NCBI RefSeq assembly: GCF_003932955.1
Contig: NZ_QOVY01000002.1
Coordinates: 168,154 to 232,153, forward strand
Reading direction: 5' to 3'
DNA length: 64,000 nucleotides
From: Chryseobacterium sp. SC28
Lineage (GTDB): Bacteria > Bacteroidota > Bacteroidia > Flavobacteriales > Weeksellaceae
Each line of letters begins with the position of its first letter. The first letter of the stretch is position 1. The translations under genes and the position numbers were made by a program. Of the stretch, positions 17,292 to 25,925 are shown in pieces. Under the pieces are notes generated by a model. It was not told the origin of the DNA, did no database searches, and saw only the letters and a program-made list of their open reading frames with translations.

Positions 17292-17780
17292 ATGCAAATC
17301 GAGGAATCAAATATTGTAGAAACAAACGACTATCGCGTCATTATCTATCCGGCTTCAAGACCTTTCACGGCGAAAGAAAGCAAAACGATTGCGGAGAAAT
17401 TATACGATTTTTTAGGAAACTGGGCAGCCCACGGAAAAGAACTGTCTTCTTCTTTCAAAATTGAAAAAAATCAGTTCATCATCATTTGTGTTGATGAGGA
17501 AAAAGAAGCCGCTTCCGGCTGTAGCATCGATGCTTTGGGAAAAGTAATGAGGGAGTTGGATTCGGAATTTGACCTTGGATTATTTGACAGAATGAAAGCC
17601 AGTTTCGTAGAAAACGGGGAAGTCAAAACTTTAAAACTTTCCGACTTTAAAAATAAAATAAGGAGCGGCGAATTGTCCAAAGACATCGAAGTTTTCGATT
17701 TTTCCAAAAATACTTATCTGGATTTTCTCAGCCATTTCTTGCAGCCTTTCAGCAGAAGTTGGGCGTCTTCTATAGAATAA
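17292..17780 (+). CDS. Conserved Bacteroidetes protein (often mislabelled ABC transporter ATPase)
   Basis: A 162-residue cytoplasmic protein. The pattern of an N-terminal YRVIIYPASRPF, a WAAHGKEL segment, NQFIIICVDEE and ASGCSIDALGKVMRELD is that of a conserved family near the Fe-S module in Flavobacteriia, commonly labelled ABC transporter ATPase although no Walker motif is present here. Function unknown. A conserved Cys sits in SGCSID. Convergent with the glycosyltransferase gene, whose stop lies 5 nt away. Confidence 0.7.
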   Translation: MQIEESNIVETNDYRVIIYPASRPFTAKESKTIAEKLYDFLGNWAAHGKELSSSFKIEKNQFIIICVDEEKEAASGCSIDALGKVMRELDSEFDLGLFDRMKASFVENGEVKTLKLSDFKNKIRSGELSKDIEVFDFSKNTYLDFLSHFLQPFSRSWASSIE

Positions 17781-17784
17781 GTTT

Positions 17785-19200
17785 TTAGTTGTTGGTATAT
17801 CCTCCATCAAATTTGTAGACGAAAAGATAGAAGCCTTTGTCCATGTTATAGATTTTGTGAGGTTGATATTTTTTTAATCTAAGAGCATTGTAAATAAACT
17901 GTTCAGGCTTAGAACGTGCTTTAAAATCGGCCCGGGATATTGAGCAAACAGTTACGAGGTTTATTTTTCGCTCGATAATGTAATTTCTATATGCATTAGG
18001 ATCATTATTTTTACGTGTAAGCATCAGTGTAGCGTCATTCAGGCCGGCTCCGTCATAACAGGTTGCCTGTGAGAAATATGCCGTATATCCCGCATCGGTT
18101 ATTGTAATTCTATCATGAATTTTTAAAGTATTAACTAAGTTTTTGTATGCTCCATAATAACCGACATTTTCTATCTCAATCTGCTTCTTTTGCTGATAGA
18201 AATTATAAGATAATTTTACCATTCTGAGAATAACGAGAAAAGACAATATTTTTAAAAAAAGAACAGCTTTTTTACTGATTGAGCCGAAGTTTTCAGGATT
18301 GAAATCATAAACCATATAGACACACATCAAAGGAAAGTAATATCTTGAAAATATGCCGGAAGAATAACTTTCAACATTATTCGTGTAGTAGAAGATAAGA
18401 ATATTCAAAGGTATAAAGAGCAAGAAATTCTTTCTATATGCTAATTCTAATAAAATTGGAATAAAAATAAGCAGTAGCCCACAATAAACAGAAATTTTTG
18501 AAAAGGTGTAATGTGTGAGACTTGATTTATAAAGTAAGGGTAATAACACATAATAATCAAAAAAGATTAAATAATATGAAACAAAAATAAATATCGCCGT
18601 AACTGATATGAGCGTCTTTCTATAAAAATCTTTTGAAAAAAAGCGGCTGTTTAAATTCCAAAATAGGAGAAAGAGAATAAATTCCGGTCTTATTAACGGT
18701 AATAATATAGCAAAATAATTTAGAGCCTGATCCCAGTTTTTAATAAATAAATATAAGATGAGTGCTGCAAAAATACTTTCTAAACCATGCGCAGAATTTA
18801 AATAAATCCAAAAAGTAAAAAATAAGGCAATTGAAGAATTGAATAGATTTAATAACCAGTCATTCTTATCAAATTTAAGATGCTGTAATAATCTTATAAT
18901 AAGAAAACTACCTGCCAAAAGATTAATTGCGAGGAAGATATTTTCAGATTTTATTCCCCAAAAATTAAAAAAAGCCAAGATCCACATCCATATCAGGCTG
19001 GTTTGCCCGTTTCCCTGAAATGTGGGATCCAAATTATACCAAGGTTTAAAATGCTCTGCAAGATTCTTAGCGTATTTAAAGGTTATAAAAGAGTCATCTA
19101 TAATTATATTGGCGGAAATAAGAGAAACTACTATGTATAAAATTACGAAAAATGAAATCAGGGGTATTTTATAATTGATACTTCTCATTGCTACATTCAT
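17785..19200 (-). CDS. GT-C type integral membrane glycosyltransferase (putative)
   Basis: A 471-residue membrane protein with about ten or more helices. The first outer loop has DDSFITFKYAKNLAEHFKP followed by a QGNGQTSLIWMW segment, the DD-S/A-FI-T-x-R/K-YA-x-N and TS-LW pattern seen in GT-C enzymes that use polyprenyl-phosphate sugars. The substrate is unknown. The gene is clearly richer in A and T than its neighbours and lies between core genes and an IS remnant, which suggests acquisition. The start could be 19200 or the internal ATG four codons later. Confidence 0.6.
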   Translation of the reverse strand: MNVAMRSINYKIPLISFFVILYIVVSLISANIIIDDSFITFKYAKNLAEHFKPWYNLDPTFQGNGQTSLIWMWILAFFNFWGIKSENIFLAINLLAGSFLIIRLLQHLKFDKNDWLLNLFNSSIALFFTFWIYLNSAHGLESIFAALILYLFIKNWDQALNYFAILLPLIRPEFILFLLFWNLNSRFFSKDFYRKTLISVTAIFIFVSYYLIFFDYYVLLPLLYKSSLTHYTFSKISVYCGLLLIFIPILLELAYRKNFLLFIPLNILIFYYTNNVESYSSGIFSRYYFPLMCVYMVYDFNPENFGSISKKAVLFLKILSFLVILRMVKLSYNFYQQKKQIEIENVGYYGAYKNLVNTLKIHDRITITDAGYTAYFSQATCYDGAGLNDATLMLTRKNNDPNAYRNYIIERKINLVTVCSISRADFKARSKPEQFIYNALRLKKYQPHKIYNMDKGFYLFVYKFDGGYTNN

Positions 19201-19397
19201 TTTTGGCTTTATAATTTGGATTAGTAATTAAGAGAAATAGTTTAATTGTGAAAAACTTAAGTTTTTGTTGGTTAAATATTTTTTTTAAATCCATTCTGGG
19301 CTTTAAAGACTAATTTAATTCCAGGTGTAATAAAATTATTTTTTTAATTGATTTATTTTTTTAATTTCACAAATATAAACAGCCAAAATAAATAACT

Positions 19398-19506
19398 ATG
19401 AAAAAAATAAAAATAATTTCTGTTGATTTTCAATAATTTACACTATTTGTTAATGCTTATTCTTTCTTCTGCATCAAGCATATTTTTTCTTTTTTCAAGA
19501 GGAATT
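19398..19506 (-). pseudogene. IS3-family OrfB N-terminal remnant
   Basis: Immediately after orfA, in the -1 frame, the reading is KVALIPLEKRKNMLDAEERI then SINK, a TAG at 19443-19445, then CKLLKINRNYF. This is the start of an IS3 OrfB, whose hallmark ISxxKQCKLLxxxR is interrupted because the Gln codon has become TAG. Nothing of the DDE core follows, so the transposase is dead. Confidence 0.7.
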
Positions 19507-19783
19507 AAAGCAACTTTTTTTTTAGAAAATCATTCTCTAATGTCAATTGCCCAATCTTGGCAAACAGTTTCTCCGAAGGAATCTCATCCTTTTTAGAAGC
19601 CTCTTTTTCTTGCTTGAAAACCGCTGAAATATTTTTAATTGCTTCTGCTTTCCAGGCTGAAATTTGTGTCGGTAAAAGCTCATATTTCTTGGCTAAAACC
19701 TCCAATGTTTCTTTTTCTTTCAAAGCTTCTAAAACAACTTTTGCCTTAAAATCTTTCCCAAATACTCTTCTTGTTCTCGACAT
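19505..19783 (-). CDS. IS3-family transposase OrfA
   Basis: A 92-residue helix-turn-helix protein (FGKDFKAKVVLEALKEKETL, then a YELLPTQISAWK recognition segment) with a C-terminal coiled region ending LTLENDFLKKKLL, the usual OrfA layout. The A-run at its 3' end (CTAAAAAAAAAG) is the place where IS3 elements shift frame to make OrfAB. OrfB is broken, so this OrfA is a remnant though still open. Confidence 0.85.
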   Translation of the reverse strand: MSRTRRVFGKDFKAKVVLEALKEKETLEVLAKKYELLPTQISAWKAEAIKNISAVFKQEKEASKKDEIPSEKLFAKIGQLTLENDFLKKKLL

Positions 19784-19902
19784 AATTTTGCTAATTTAAG
19801 ATTAATAAATATATCTTAAATACTCCAAAAAAATTGTACGGTTTTTGGGAGGCAGCACATTCAAAGTTTTATCTTTGAGAGAGGATTTGTTTTTATATAT
19901 TT

Positions 19903-19910
19903 TATCTTTG
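19903..19910 (+). promoter_or_regulatory. -7 box for GT4 glycosyltransferase operon
   Basis: TATCTTTG, 22 nt before the TTG start of the glycosyltransferase. A second TATCTTTG lies at 19870-19877. Confidence 0.4.
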
Positions 19911-19932
19911 TCAGGATTTTTAGAACGATACT

Positions 19933-21057
19933 TTGAAAATACTTTTCCTTTCTTCGTGGTTCCCCAACAAATTGGAACCTACCAATGGCAATTTTATCCA
20001 GCGGCATGCAGAAGCGGTTGCTTTGGAGCACGAGGTAGAAATTCTGCACACGATCGGCGATTTTAACCAAACAGAAACTTTTGTTTTCGATGATAAAGTG
20101 ATAAATGGAATCAGAACACTGATTGTTTATTACAAAAATTCCAAAAACCCGGTTCAGAATTTTCTTAGGAGAATGAAAGCCTACAAAATGGGCTTTGCGA
20201 AAATGCAGAAACCGGATTTGGTTCACGCCAACGTGCTTCACAACAATATGCTTTTTGCGGTCTATCTGAAAAGAAAATTTAAAATTCCGTTTGTGGTAAG
20301 CGAACATTGGACGGCTTTGCAACATCAAAATCTCGGAAAAACTTCGGGAATTATCAAGTGGATTGCAAAATTCATCGCGAAAAATGCGTCGTATATTCTT
20401 CCGGTCAGCGAGAATCTTCTGGAAAGTTTGCGTTCTCTCGGCATCAAAATACCTATGAAAGTGATTTCCAATGTCGTGAATACCGAAGTTTTTGATATTA
20501 AAATAAATGATGAAAATCCCACAGTCAAATTTCTCCACATATCCAGTTTGATTCCCAGAAAAAGACCCGATAAAATCATAGAAGCAATTTATAAACTTAA
20601 ACAAAGTCATTATAATGTTTCTCTGGAGATCGGAGGCGACGGCGATACGGAAACGCTGAGAAATCTTATCAAAAAGCTCAATGCTGAGAACTATATTTCG
20701 GTTTTTGACGAAATCAGTTATGCCGAAGTTGCAGAGAAAATGCAGAATTCCGATTGTTTTATTCTTTTCAGTGACAACGAAACGCAAGGCTGTGTCATTC
20801 TGGAATCCTACGCCTGCGGCAAACCTGTGATTGCAACGGCCGTCGGTGGCGTTCCAGAATTTGTAAAGCCGGGTTTTGGTATTTTGATAGAAAAAGCAAA
20901 CGAAACAGAACTTTACGAAGCAATGAAAAGTTTTGCGGATCAAAAAATGAAGTTCGAAAAACCAGAAATTCTACGTCAATATGTGCTTGATAATTTTTCC
21001 AAAGAAAGCATCTGCAGACAGTTTACAGCGATTTATAATCAAGTGGTGAAGGGATGA
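19933..21057 (+). CDS. Glycosyltransferase family 4 protein
   Basis: A 374-residue GT-B enzyme. The N-terminus MKILFLSSWFPNKLEPTNGN is typical, and the C-terminal domain has ISSLIPRKRPDKIIEAI and the nucleotide-sugar site DNETQGCVILESYACGKPVI with E-x7-E spacing. It transfers a sugar in surface polysaccharide synthesis. It starts at TTG 19933, the only start that keeps the whole first beta strand. It overlaps the next gene by ATGA, so translation is coupled. Confidence 0.88.
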   Translation: MKILFLSSWFPNKLEPTNGNFIQRHAEAVALEHEVEILHTIGDFNQTETFVFDDKVINGIRTLIVYYKNSKNPVQNFLRRMKAYKMGFAKMQKPDLVHANVLHNNMLFAVYLKRKFKIPFVVSEHWTALQHQNLGKTSGIIKWIAKFIAKNASYILPVSENLLESLRSLGIKIPMKVISNVVNTEVFDIKINDENPTVKFLHISSLIPRKRPDKIIEAIYKLKQSHYNVSLEIGGDGDTETLRNLIKKLNAENYISVFDEISYAEVAEKMQNSDCFILFSDNETQGCVILESYACGKPVIATAVGGVPEFVKPGFGILIEKANETELYEAMKSFADQKMKFEKPEILRQYVLDNFSKESICRQFTAIYNQVVKG

Positions 21058-22697
21058 AAGGCTTTCAAATCAATATCGCCGACACGCTTCGTTCCTCGGT
21101 ATATTTTGCTGATGATTACGATTCTTTTGTCTTAAAAAATGAAAGTCTGGAAATCGCTGTGGAAGGCCTTATTCTCAACAAAGCACCACTTCTGAAGGCC
21201 AATAATACTTCGGATTTCCCAACTCTTTTTGAAAAATTTTATAAAGAAAAAAAAATCAATGCGATACAGAAATTAGAAGGCGAATTTCGGGGTTATATCT
21301 GGGACAAATCTGAGGAAAAACTATATGTTTTTACCAATCCAACAGCCACGCAGCGCGTTTTTTATTCAAAAGAGAAAGATCGTGTTTTCGTGGATTCGCA
21401 TTTGGTTCGATTAAATCAAACTTTGAGGGAAACTCAAATTCGCACAACGCCAAATATCACCAATCTATACCAATTATTGGCGTTTGGAAATATGCTGGAG
21501 AATGAAACGCCTGTTGAAAATGTTTATAAAATTCTCGATGGTCATTACCTCGAGATCGATTTGAAAACGCAAGTGATCGTCCAGAAAACGTATTTTGATT
21601 TGGAGAATATCACTTATTTCCAAGGTTCTAAAGAAGAAGCTATTGAGAATTTGAATTCGATTTTTTCAGAAAATATTGCTTTCGAATATGAAAAAGATAA
21701 TGAGCTGAATGCTAAGCATTTTACGCTACTAAGCGGCGGTTTGGACAGCCGGATGGGATTGCTGACCGCCGTAGAGCTTGGCTATAAACCCGACGAAGCA
21801 TTTTGCTTTTCGCAGTCGGGCTATTTGGACGAGACGATTTCCCGAAAAATCGCAGCAGATTACCATATCCCGTACCGATTTCAGTCTTTGGACGGCGGCA
21901 TTTACCTAAAATACATCGACAAACTTACCGACCTATCCGAAGGTTGCGGCCTTTTTACGGGCGGCATCCACGTTCAATATGCATTTGAAAATTTGAATCC
22001 TATTGATTTTAAAATTGTTCACAGCGGCTCGATTGGTGACGGTATTTTAGGTGGCTTCAACACCGCTCCTCGCCGGCAAAAGCCCGGTGAATTCAAAATC
22101 GTGGTCAACAAAAGATTTCTGCCGAAAGTGCGCTCAGCATTTGATGAGATTCGAAATCTATACGAGTCGGAAGAATTATTTTATTTACGGAATGTTGCGT
22201 ACAACAGAACGGTTTTGGGAGCGCAAGTCATCCAGCAATATGCGTATCAAACCTCACCGTTTATGTCCCAAAAAATGCTGGAATTGGCCATCAGCCTGCC
22301 GGAAAAATGGAAAATCAATCAGAAACTGTACTTGGAATGGCTCAATCAATATTTGCCAAATGCTGCCAATTACACGTGGGAAAAAACAGGTATGAGACCA
22401 GATGCGCAGTGGAAAAGCACTTTCGGACCCAAAGTTTTGAAACGGATTTTCAAAATATGGAATTCCAAAATTACCAGGCAAACCGAGCGCACCAGCATGT
22501 ATCCTTATGAATTTTATTATTACAATTCTCGAGATATTCAGGATTATTACCAATCATATTTTGCCGGTAATCTGTGGCGCTTGGAAAACTATCCGGAACT
22601 GAAAACCGATGTCGAGTTTCTCTTTTCGCAAAAGGATTTTTATCAAAAGAGTCAGGCGGTCAATATTTTAGCTATTTTTAAGTTATTTTTCAATTAG
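21054..22697 (+). CDS. Asparagine synthase-related protein lacking the amidase cysteine
   Basis: A 547-residue protein with an N-terminal Ntn-like region (GEFRGYIWDKSEEKLYVFTN) and a C-terminal ATP-pyrophosphatase domain whose PP-loop SGGLDSRMG lies at about residue 227. True glutamine-dependent enzymes begin Met-Cys; here the protein begins MKGFQIN, so no glutaminase Cys is present and ammonia or another amine must be used, or the domain is structural. It overlaps the glycosyltransferase upstream and the flippase downstream, which suggests amide decoration of a surface glycan. Confidence 0.8.
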   Translation: MKGFQINIADTLRSSVYFADDYDSFVLKNESLEIAVEGLILNKAPLLKANNTSDFPTLFEKFYKEKKINAIQKLEGEFRGYIWDKSEEKLYVFTNPTATQRVFYSKEKDRVFVDSHLVRLNQTLRETQIRTTPNITNLYQLLAFGNMLENETPVENVYKILDGHYLEIDLKTQVIVQKTYFDLENITYFQGSKEEAIENLNSIFSENIAFEYEKDNELNAKHFTLLSGGLDSRMGLLTAVELGYKPDEAFCFSQSGYLDETISRKIAADYHIPYRFQSLDGGIYLKYIDKLTDLSEGCGLFTGGIHVQYAFENLNPIDFKIVHSGSIGDGILGGFNTAPRRQKPGEFKIVVNKRFLPKVRSAFDEIRNLYESEELFYLRNVAYNRTVLGAQVIQQYAYQTSPFMSQKMLELAISLPEKWKINQKLYLEWLNQYLPNAANYTWEKTGMRPDAQWKSTFGPKVLKRIFKIWNSKITRQTERTSMYPYEFYYYNSRDIQDYYQSYFAGNLWRLENYPELKTDVEFLFSQKDFYQKSQAVNILAIFKLFFN

Positions 22698-23944
22698 TGG
22701 GAAGCCTGTCAGATTTCATTCGCAATTTTTTCAAAAACAAAGGTCATTTTGTCTTTGGGTCTTTGCTTATTGCCAAGATTTGCGGCTTCATCGGCTCCGT
22801 GGCAATTATCCGGTTGTTGCCGGCAGACGAGTTTGGGTTGATCAGCATTGTGGCTTCCTTGTCTGCGGTTTTTCTCGCTTTCAGCGGGTTCGGAAGTCAG
22901 CAGATTCTCCTGAGATATGGCGCTATCGCGAAAACTACGGAACAAAAAAACGCCCTTTCCGCTTATCTTTGGAAGCAGGGATTTTATTATCAGATGGCGC
23001 TTGGCTTGGTATTTCTGCTGACCGCATTTTTTTATCTTGAGAAGTTTGAGAACATTCTTGTATTGTTTTTAGCATTTGCGGTTCGGCTGCTTGGTTTTTT
23101 TTTCTACAACCATATCCAGTCGCAGTTGCGGATTAGCGGGAACAATAAAGAATTTGCAAAGCTCAATAATGTGGTCAATATTTTAGGCTTGATTTCAATG
23201 CTTGTTTTGACCTATTTTTTTGGACTATTGGGTTATCTCGTTGCCGTTGCATTGATGCCTTTTGTCGCATTATTTTGGTTCAAAAATATGGATTTCACAA
23301 AGAAAAATGAATCTTTTGGTTTTTCGAAGAAAGAAATTTGGCGCTACGGATTATTTACCGCCGGAACTGCGGTTTTGAGCGATGCTCTGTTTTCTTTGGA
23401 CATTATTTTGTTAAGCTTTTTGATGAATGAAGCCGCCGTTGCCCATTACAAAACCGCCATCCTGATTCCCGCCAATTTGACCTTCATTGCGCTCACTTTT
23501 ATGCAAAGCGATTTCCCCGAATTGGCAAGAAATTATAATCATAAAAGTTATTTAAAATATTATATTTTAAATTATTACAAAATATTTATTCCACTTTGCT
23601 TGATCATTTTTATTGTCATTTTTGCTATTCATCCTTTTATTATCAAGCTTTTTTTCGGAGAAAGATACCAGGGAATAGAGAGCGCTTTTTTGATTCTCAC
23701 GGCTGCATTTTTACTCAATATGCTGCTGCGGAATCTCTACGGAAATCTGTTGTCAGCAGTGGGAAAGATGGCATATAATACCGTGGTTTCGGGTTTTGCA
23801 TTGGTCGTTTTATTGGTTCTGTCTTTTATTTTTGTTCCGAAATTGGGTTTCTTGGGAATGGCGATTGCCCAATCGATCACTTTGTTGTTCACGGGCTTGT
23901 CCTTAATGGGTGGATTCCTCCGCTACTACCGAAAATTGTCTTGA
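22697..23944 (+). CDS. Polysaccharide flippase (Wzx-like, MATE/MOP superfamily)
   Basis: A 415-residue protein with about 12 hydrophobic segments and the start GSLSDFIRNFFKNKGHFVFG then PADEFGLISIVASLSAVF, typical of oligosaccharide flippases that turn lipid-linked repeat units across the inner membrane. It starts at GTG 22697, sharing one base with the upstream stop codon. Last gene of the three-gene coupled run. Confidence 0.85.
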   Translation: MGSLSDFIRNFFKNKGHFVFGSLLIAKICGFIGSVAIIRLLPADEFGLISIVASLSAVFLAFSGFGSQQILLRYGAIAKTTEQKNALSAYLWKQGFYYQMALGLVFLLTAFFYLEKFENILVLFLAFAVRLLGFFFYNHIQSQLRISGNNKEFAKLNNVVNILGLISMLVLTYFFGLLGYLVAVALMPFVALFWFKNMDFTKKNESFGFSKKEIWRYGLFTAGTAVLSDALFSLDIILLSFLMNEAAVAHYKTAILIPANLTFIALTFMQSDFPELARNYNHKSYLKYYILNYYKIFIPLCLIIFIVIFAIHPFIIKLFFGERYQGIESAFLILTAAFLLNMLLRNLYGNLLSAVGKMAYNTVVSGFALVVLLVLSFIFVPKLGFLGMAIAQSITLLFTGLSLMGGFLRYYRKLS

Positions 23945-23951
23945 GAATTTT

Positions 23952-23959
23952 TATCTTTG
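23952..23959 (+). promoter_or_regulatory. -7 box TATCTTTG, nearly leaderless start
   Basis: TATCTTTG lies 5 nt before the lipoprotein ATG at 23965 and overlaps the very end of the flippase gene region. Confidence 0.5.
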
Positions 23960-23964
23960 CAAGG

Positions 23965-24474
23965 ATGAAACCCAAGTTCTCTATTTTTTTATTAGCCATC
24001 GTTCTGCTTTTTTCTTGTCAAAATGACGATGGCGATACGCAAAGCATCGATCAGGTTCTCAGACTTTATATGAGGAGCTCTACGACCGGCCAAGATTTGC
24101 TGAATCCCAAAATAGAAGGTTCATATTCTACGCCGGTTTTGCTCGATCTCTTGGGAGAGCGCGACTTGCAATCGATCTCGGGCTATTCTTTTCTCAAAGA
24201 TGCAGATACCGTAGTTTATCTGGAGTATGTTGCAGGTGCGGTCCGGCTGAAAATCGATTCTCTTAGCGATGATACCGAACAGACTTATTATTCCAAATTC
24301 ATTATCAGACTGCCGAAAACGGTCAATACTCTTGTTGTAAACGATGACGACACCATCAAGATTGAGTACAAAAATTCGCCTTCACTTTTTCAGATTTCAA
24401 AACTTTGGTATAATGATGAACTTAAATTCACAAAAGTTCCTGGGCAGCCAAACACTGTGAAAATCGTGAAATAA
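23965..24474 (+). CDS. Hypothetical lipoprotein
   Basis: A 169-residue protein with a lipoprotein signal (MKPKFSIFLLAIVLLFSC, Cys at residue 18) followed by an acidic start (QNDDGDTQ). No family recognised. The mature part looks beta-rich (LRLYMRSSTTGQD, VNTLVVNDDDTIKIEYKNS). An in-frame TTG at 23941 would bury the signal and is rejected. It lies between the flippase and serS. Confidence 0.65.
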   Translation: MKPKFSIFLLAIVLLFSCQNDDGDTQSIDQVLRLYMRSSTTGQDLLNPKIEGSYSTPVLLDLLGERDLQSISGYSFLKDADTVVYLEYVAGAVRLKIDSLSDDTEQTYYSKFIIRLPKTVNTLVVNDDDTIKIEYKNSPSLFQISKLWYNDELKFTKVPGQPNTVKIVK

Positions 24475-24480
24475 AATCCC

Positions 24481-24488
24481 TAAATTTG
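24481..24488 (+). promoter_or_regulatory. -7 box for serS
   Basis: TAAATTTG, about 73 nt before the serS ATG. The leader has no recognisable T-box or other riboswitch. Confidence 0.4.
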
Positions 24489-24561
24489 CGCCGGCAGTCC
24501 GATTTTTTTTCATCTAAAATGAATTTCTGACTACCAACAATCATCAATCAACAACCAAACT

Positions 24562-25830
24562 ATGTTACAGGTTAATTTTTTACGCGATAACAAAGAGCGC
24601 GTTTTGGAAGGCTTGAAGAAGAGAAACTTCAAGGAATTAGACTTGGTCGATGCAGCCATCAAAGCTGACGACGAGAGGAAAAAACTGCAGTACGAGCTGG
24701 ATTCGCAACTTTCCGAGATGAACAAAATTTCGAAAGAAATCGGAATTCTGATGAAAGATGGGAAAAAAGAAGAAGCCGAAGCTGCCAAATCCAAAACGGC
24801 ACAGTTCAAAGAATCGAGCAAAGAATTGCAATCGCAATTGGGCGAAGTGGAGAAAACCTTGATCAACATTCTGTATCAGATTCCGAACATTCCCCACGAG
24901 AAAGTGCCTGCGGGAGTTTCTGCCGATGACAACGAGATTGTTTATCAGTCCACTTCGGTAGAAGGACTTGGCGAAGGCGCCATTCCGCATTGGGAATTGG
25001 CAAAAAAATACAACCTCATCGATTTTGAATTGGGCGTGAAAATCGCCGGCGCCGGTTTCCCTGTTTATTTTGGGAAAGGTGCAAGATTGCAACGAGCCTT
25101 GGTGCAATATTTCTTGGATAAGAACGTGGATGCCGGCTATCTGGAAGTGAATCCGCCGCACGTGGTGAACGAAGCTTCGGGCTACGGAACCGGACAATTG
25201 CCCGATAAAGAAGGACAAATGTACTACGTGAATGCTGACGATTTATATTTGATACCAACGGCGGAAGTTCCGGTGACGAATCTCTACCGCGATGTTTTGC
25301 TGGATGAGAAAGATCTGCCAATCAAGAATACGGCGTTTTCTCAATGCTACCGGAGAGAAGCGGGAAGTTATGGCGCTCACGTGAGAGGTTTGAACAGACT
25401 TCACCAATTCGAAAAAGTGGAAATTGTAAGACTTGAGAAACCTGAAAATTCTTACGCTGTTTTGGAAGAAATGGTAGCGCACATCAAATCTATTTTGGAA
25501 GATCTGGAATTGCCTTACAGAATCCTGAGACTTTGCGGAGGCGACACAGGTTTTGCATCTGCAATGACTTACGACTTCGAGGTCTGGAGCGCGGCTCAGG
25601 AAAAATGGCTGGAAGTCAGTTCGGTTTCCAATTTCGAAACATTCCAGGCCAATCGATTGAAATGCCGTTTCAAAGCGGATGGAAAAACGCAATTGGTTCA
25701 CACGCTGAATGGTTCCGCAATGGCCTTACCAAGAATTATGGCGGCGCTTTTGGAAAATAATCAAACCGAAGAAGGCATCAAATTACCAAAGAAAATCGCA
25801 GAATATGCAAAGTTTGAATTGATCAATTAA
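24562..25830 (+). CDS. serS: Seryl-tRNA synthetase
   Basis: A 422-residue class II synthetase that charges tRNA-Ser. An N-terminal coiled-coil arm (about residues 1-110) binds the tRNA. Motif 2 is seen in FSQCYRREAGSYG and the GLNRLHQFEKVE segment, and motif 3 in NGSAMALPRIMAALLE. The TAEVPVTN segment forms the serine pocket. The length is normal. A strong terminator follows. Confidence 0.97.
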   Translation: MLQVNFLRDNKERVLEGLKKRNFKELDLVDAAIKADDERKKLQYELDSQLSEMNKISKEIGILMKDGKKEEAEAAKSKTAQFKESSKELQSQLGEVEKTLINILYQIPNIPHEKVPAGVSADDNEIVYQSTSVEGLGEGAIPHWELAKKYNLIDFELGVKIAGAGFPVYFGKGARLQRALVQYFLDKNVDAGYLEVNPPHVVNEASGYGTGQLPDKEGQMYYVNADDLYLIPTAEVPVTNLYRDVLLDEKDLPIKNTAFSQCYRREAGSYGAHVRGLNRLHQFEKVEIVRLEKPENSYAVLEEMVAHIKSILEDLELPYRILRLCGGDTGFASAMTYDFEVWSAAQEKWLEVSSVSNFETFQANRLKCRFKADGKTQLVHTLNGSAMALPRIMAALLENNQTEEGIKLPKKIAEYAKFELIN

Positions 25831-25860
25831 TTCTTTATCAGTAATTCATTAAAATAGGAA

Positions 25861-25888
25861 AGCCACAAAGTTTATTTGTGGTTTTTTG
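25861..25888 (+). terminator. Rho-independent terminator of serS
   Basis: GCCACAAA/TTTGTGG stem with a 5-nt loop, then TTTTTTG. It lies between serS and the convergent helicase gene. Confidence 0.9.
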
Positions 25889-25925
25889 TATTGAATTGAA
25901 AACTACTTATGATTTTGCGATAAAA

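Larger units (their letters stand above)
19398..19859 (-). mobile_element. Decayed IS3-family insertion sequence
   Basis: orfA plus the first few dozen codons of orfB. The right end may be the segment reading TGTGCTGCCTCCCAAAAACC on the minus strand (to about 19859), placed where an IS3 terminal repeat beginning TG is expected. The left end is lost in AT-rich sequence near 19400. Its surroundings (19201-19400) hold nothing I can name. Confidence 0.6.
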
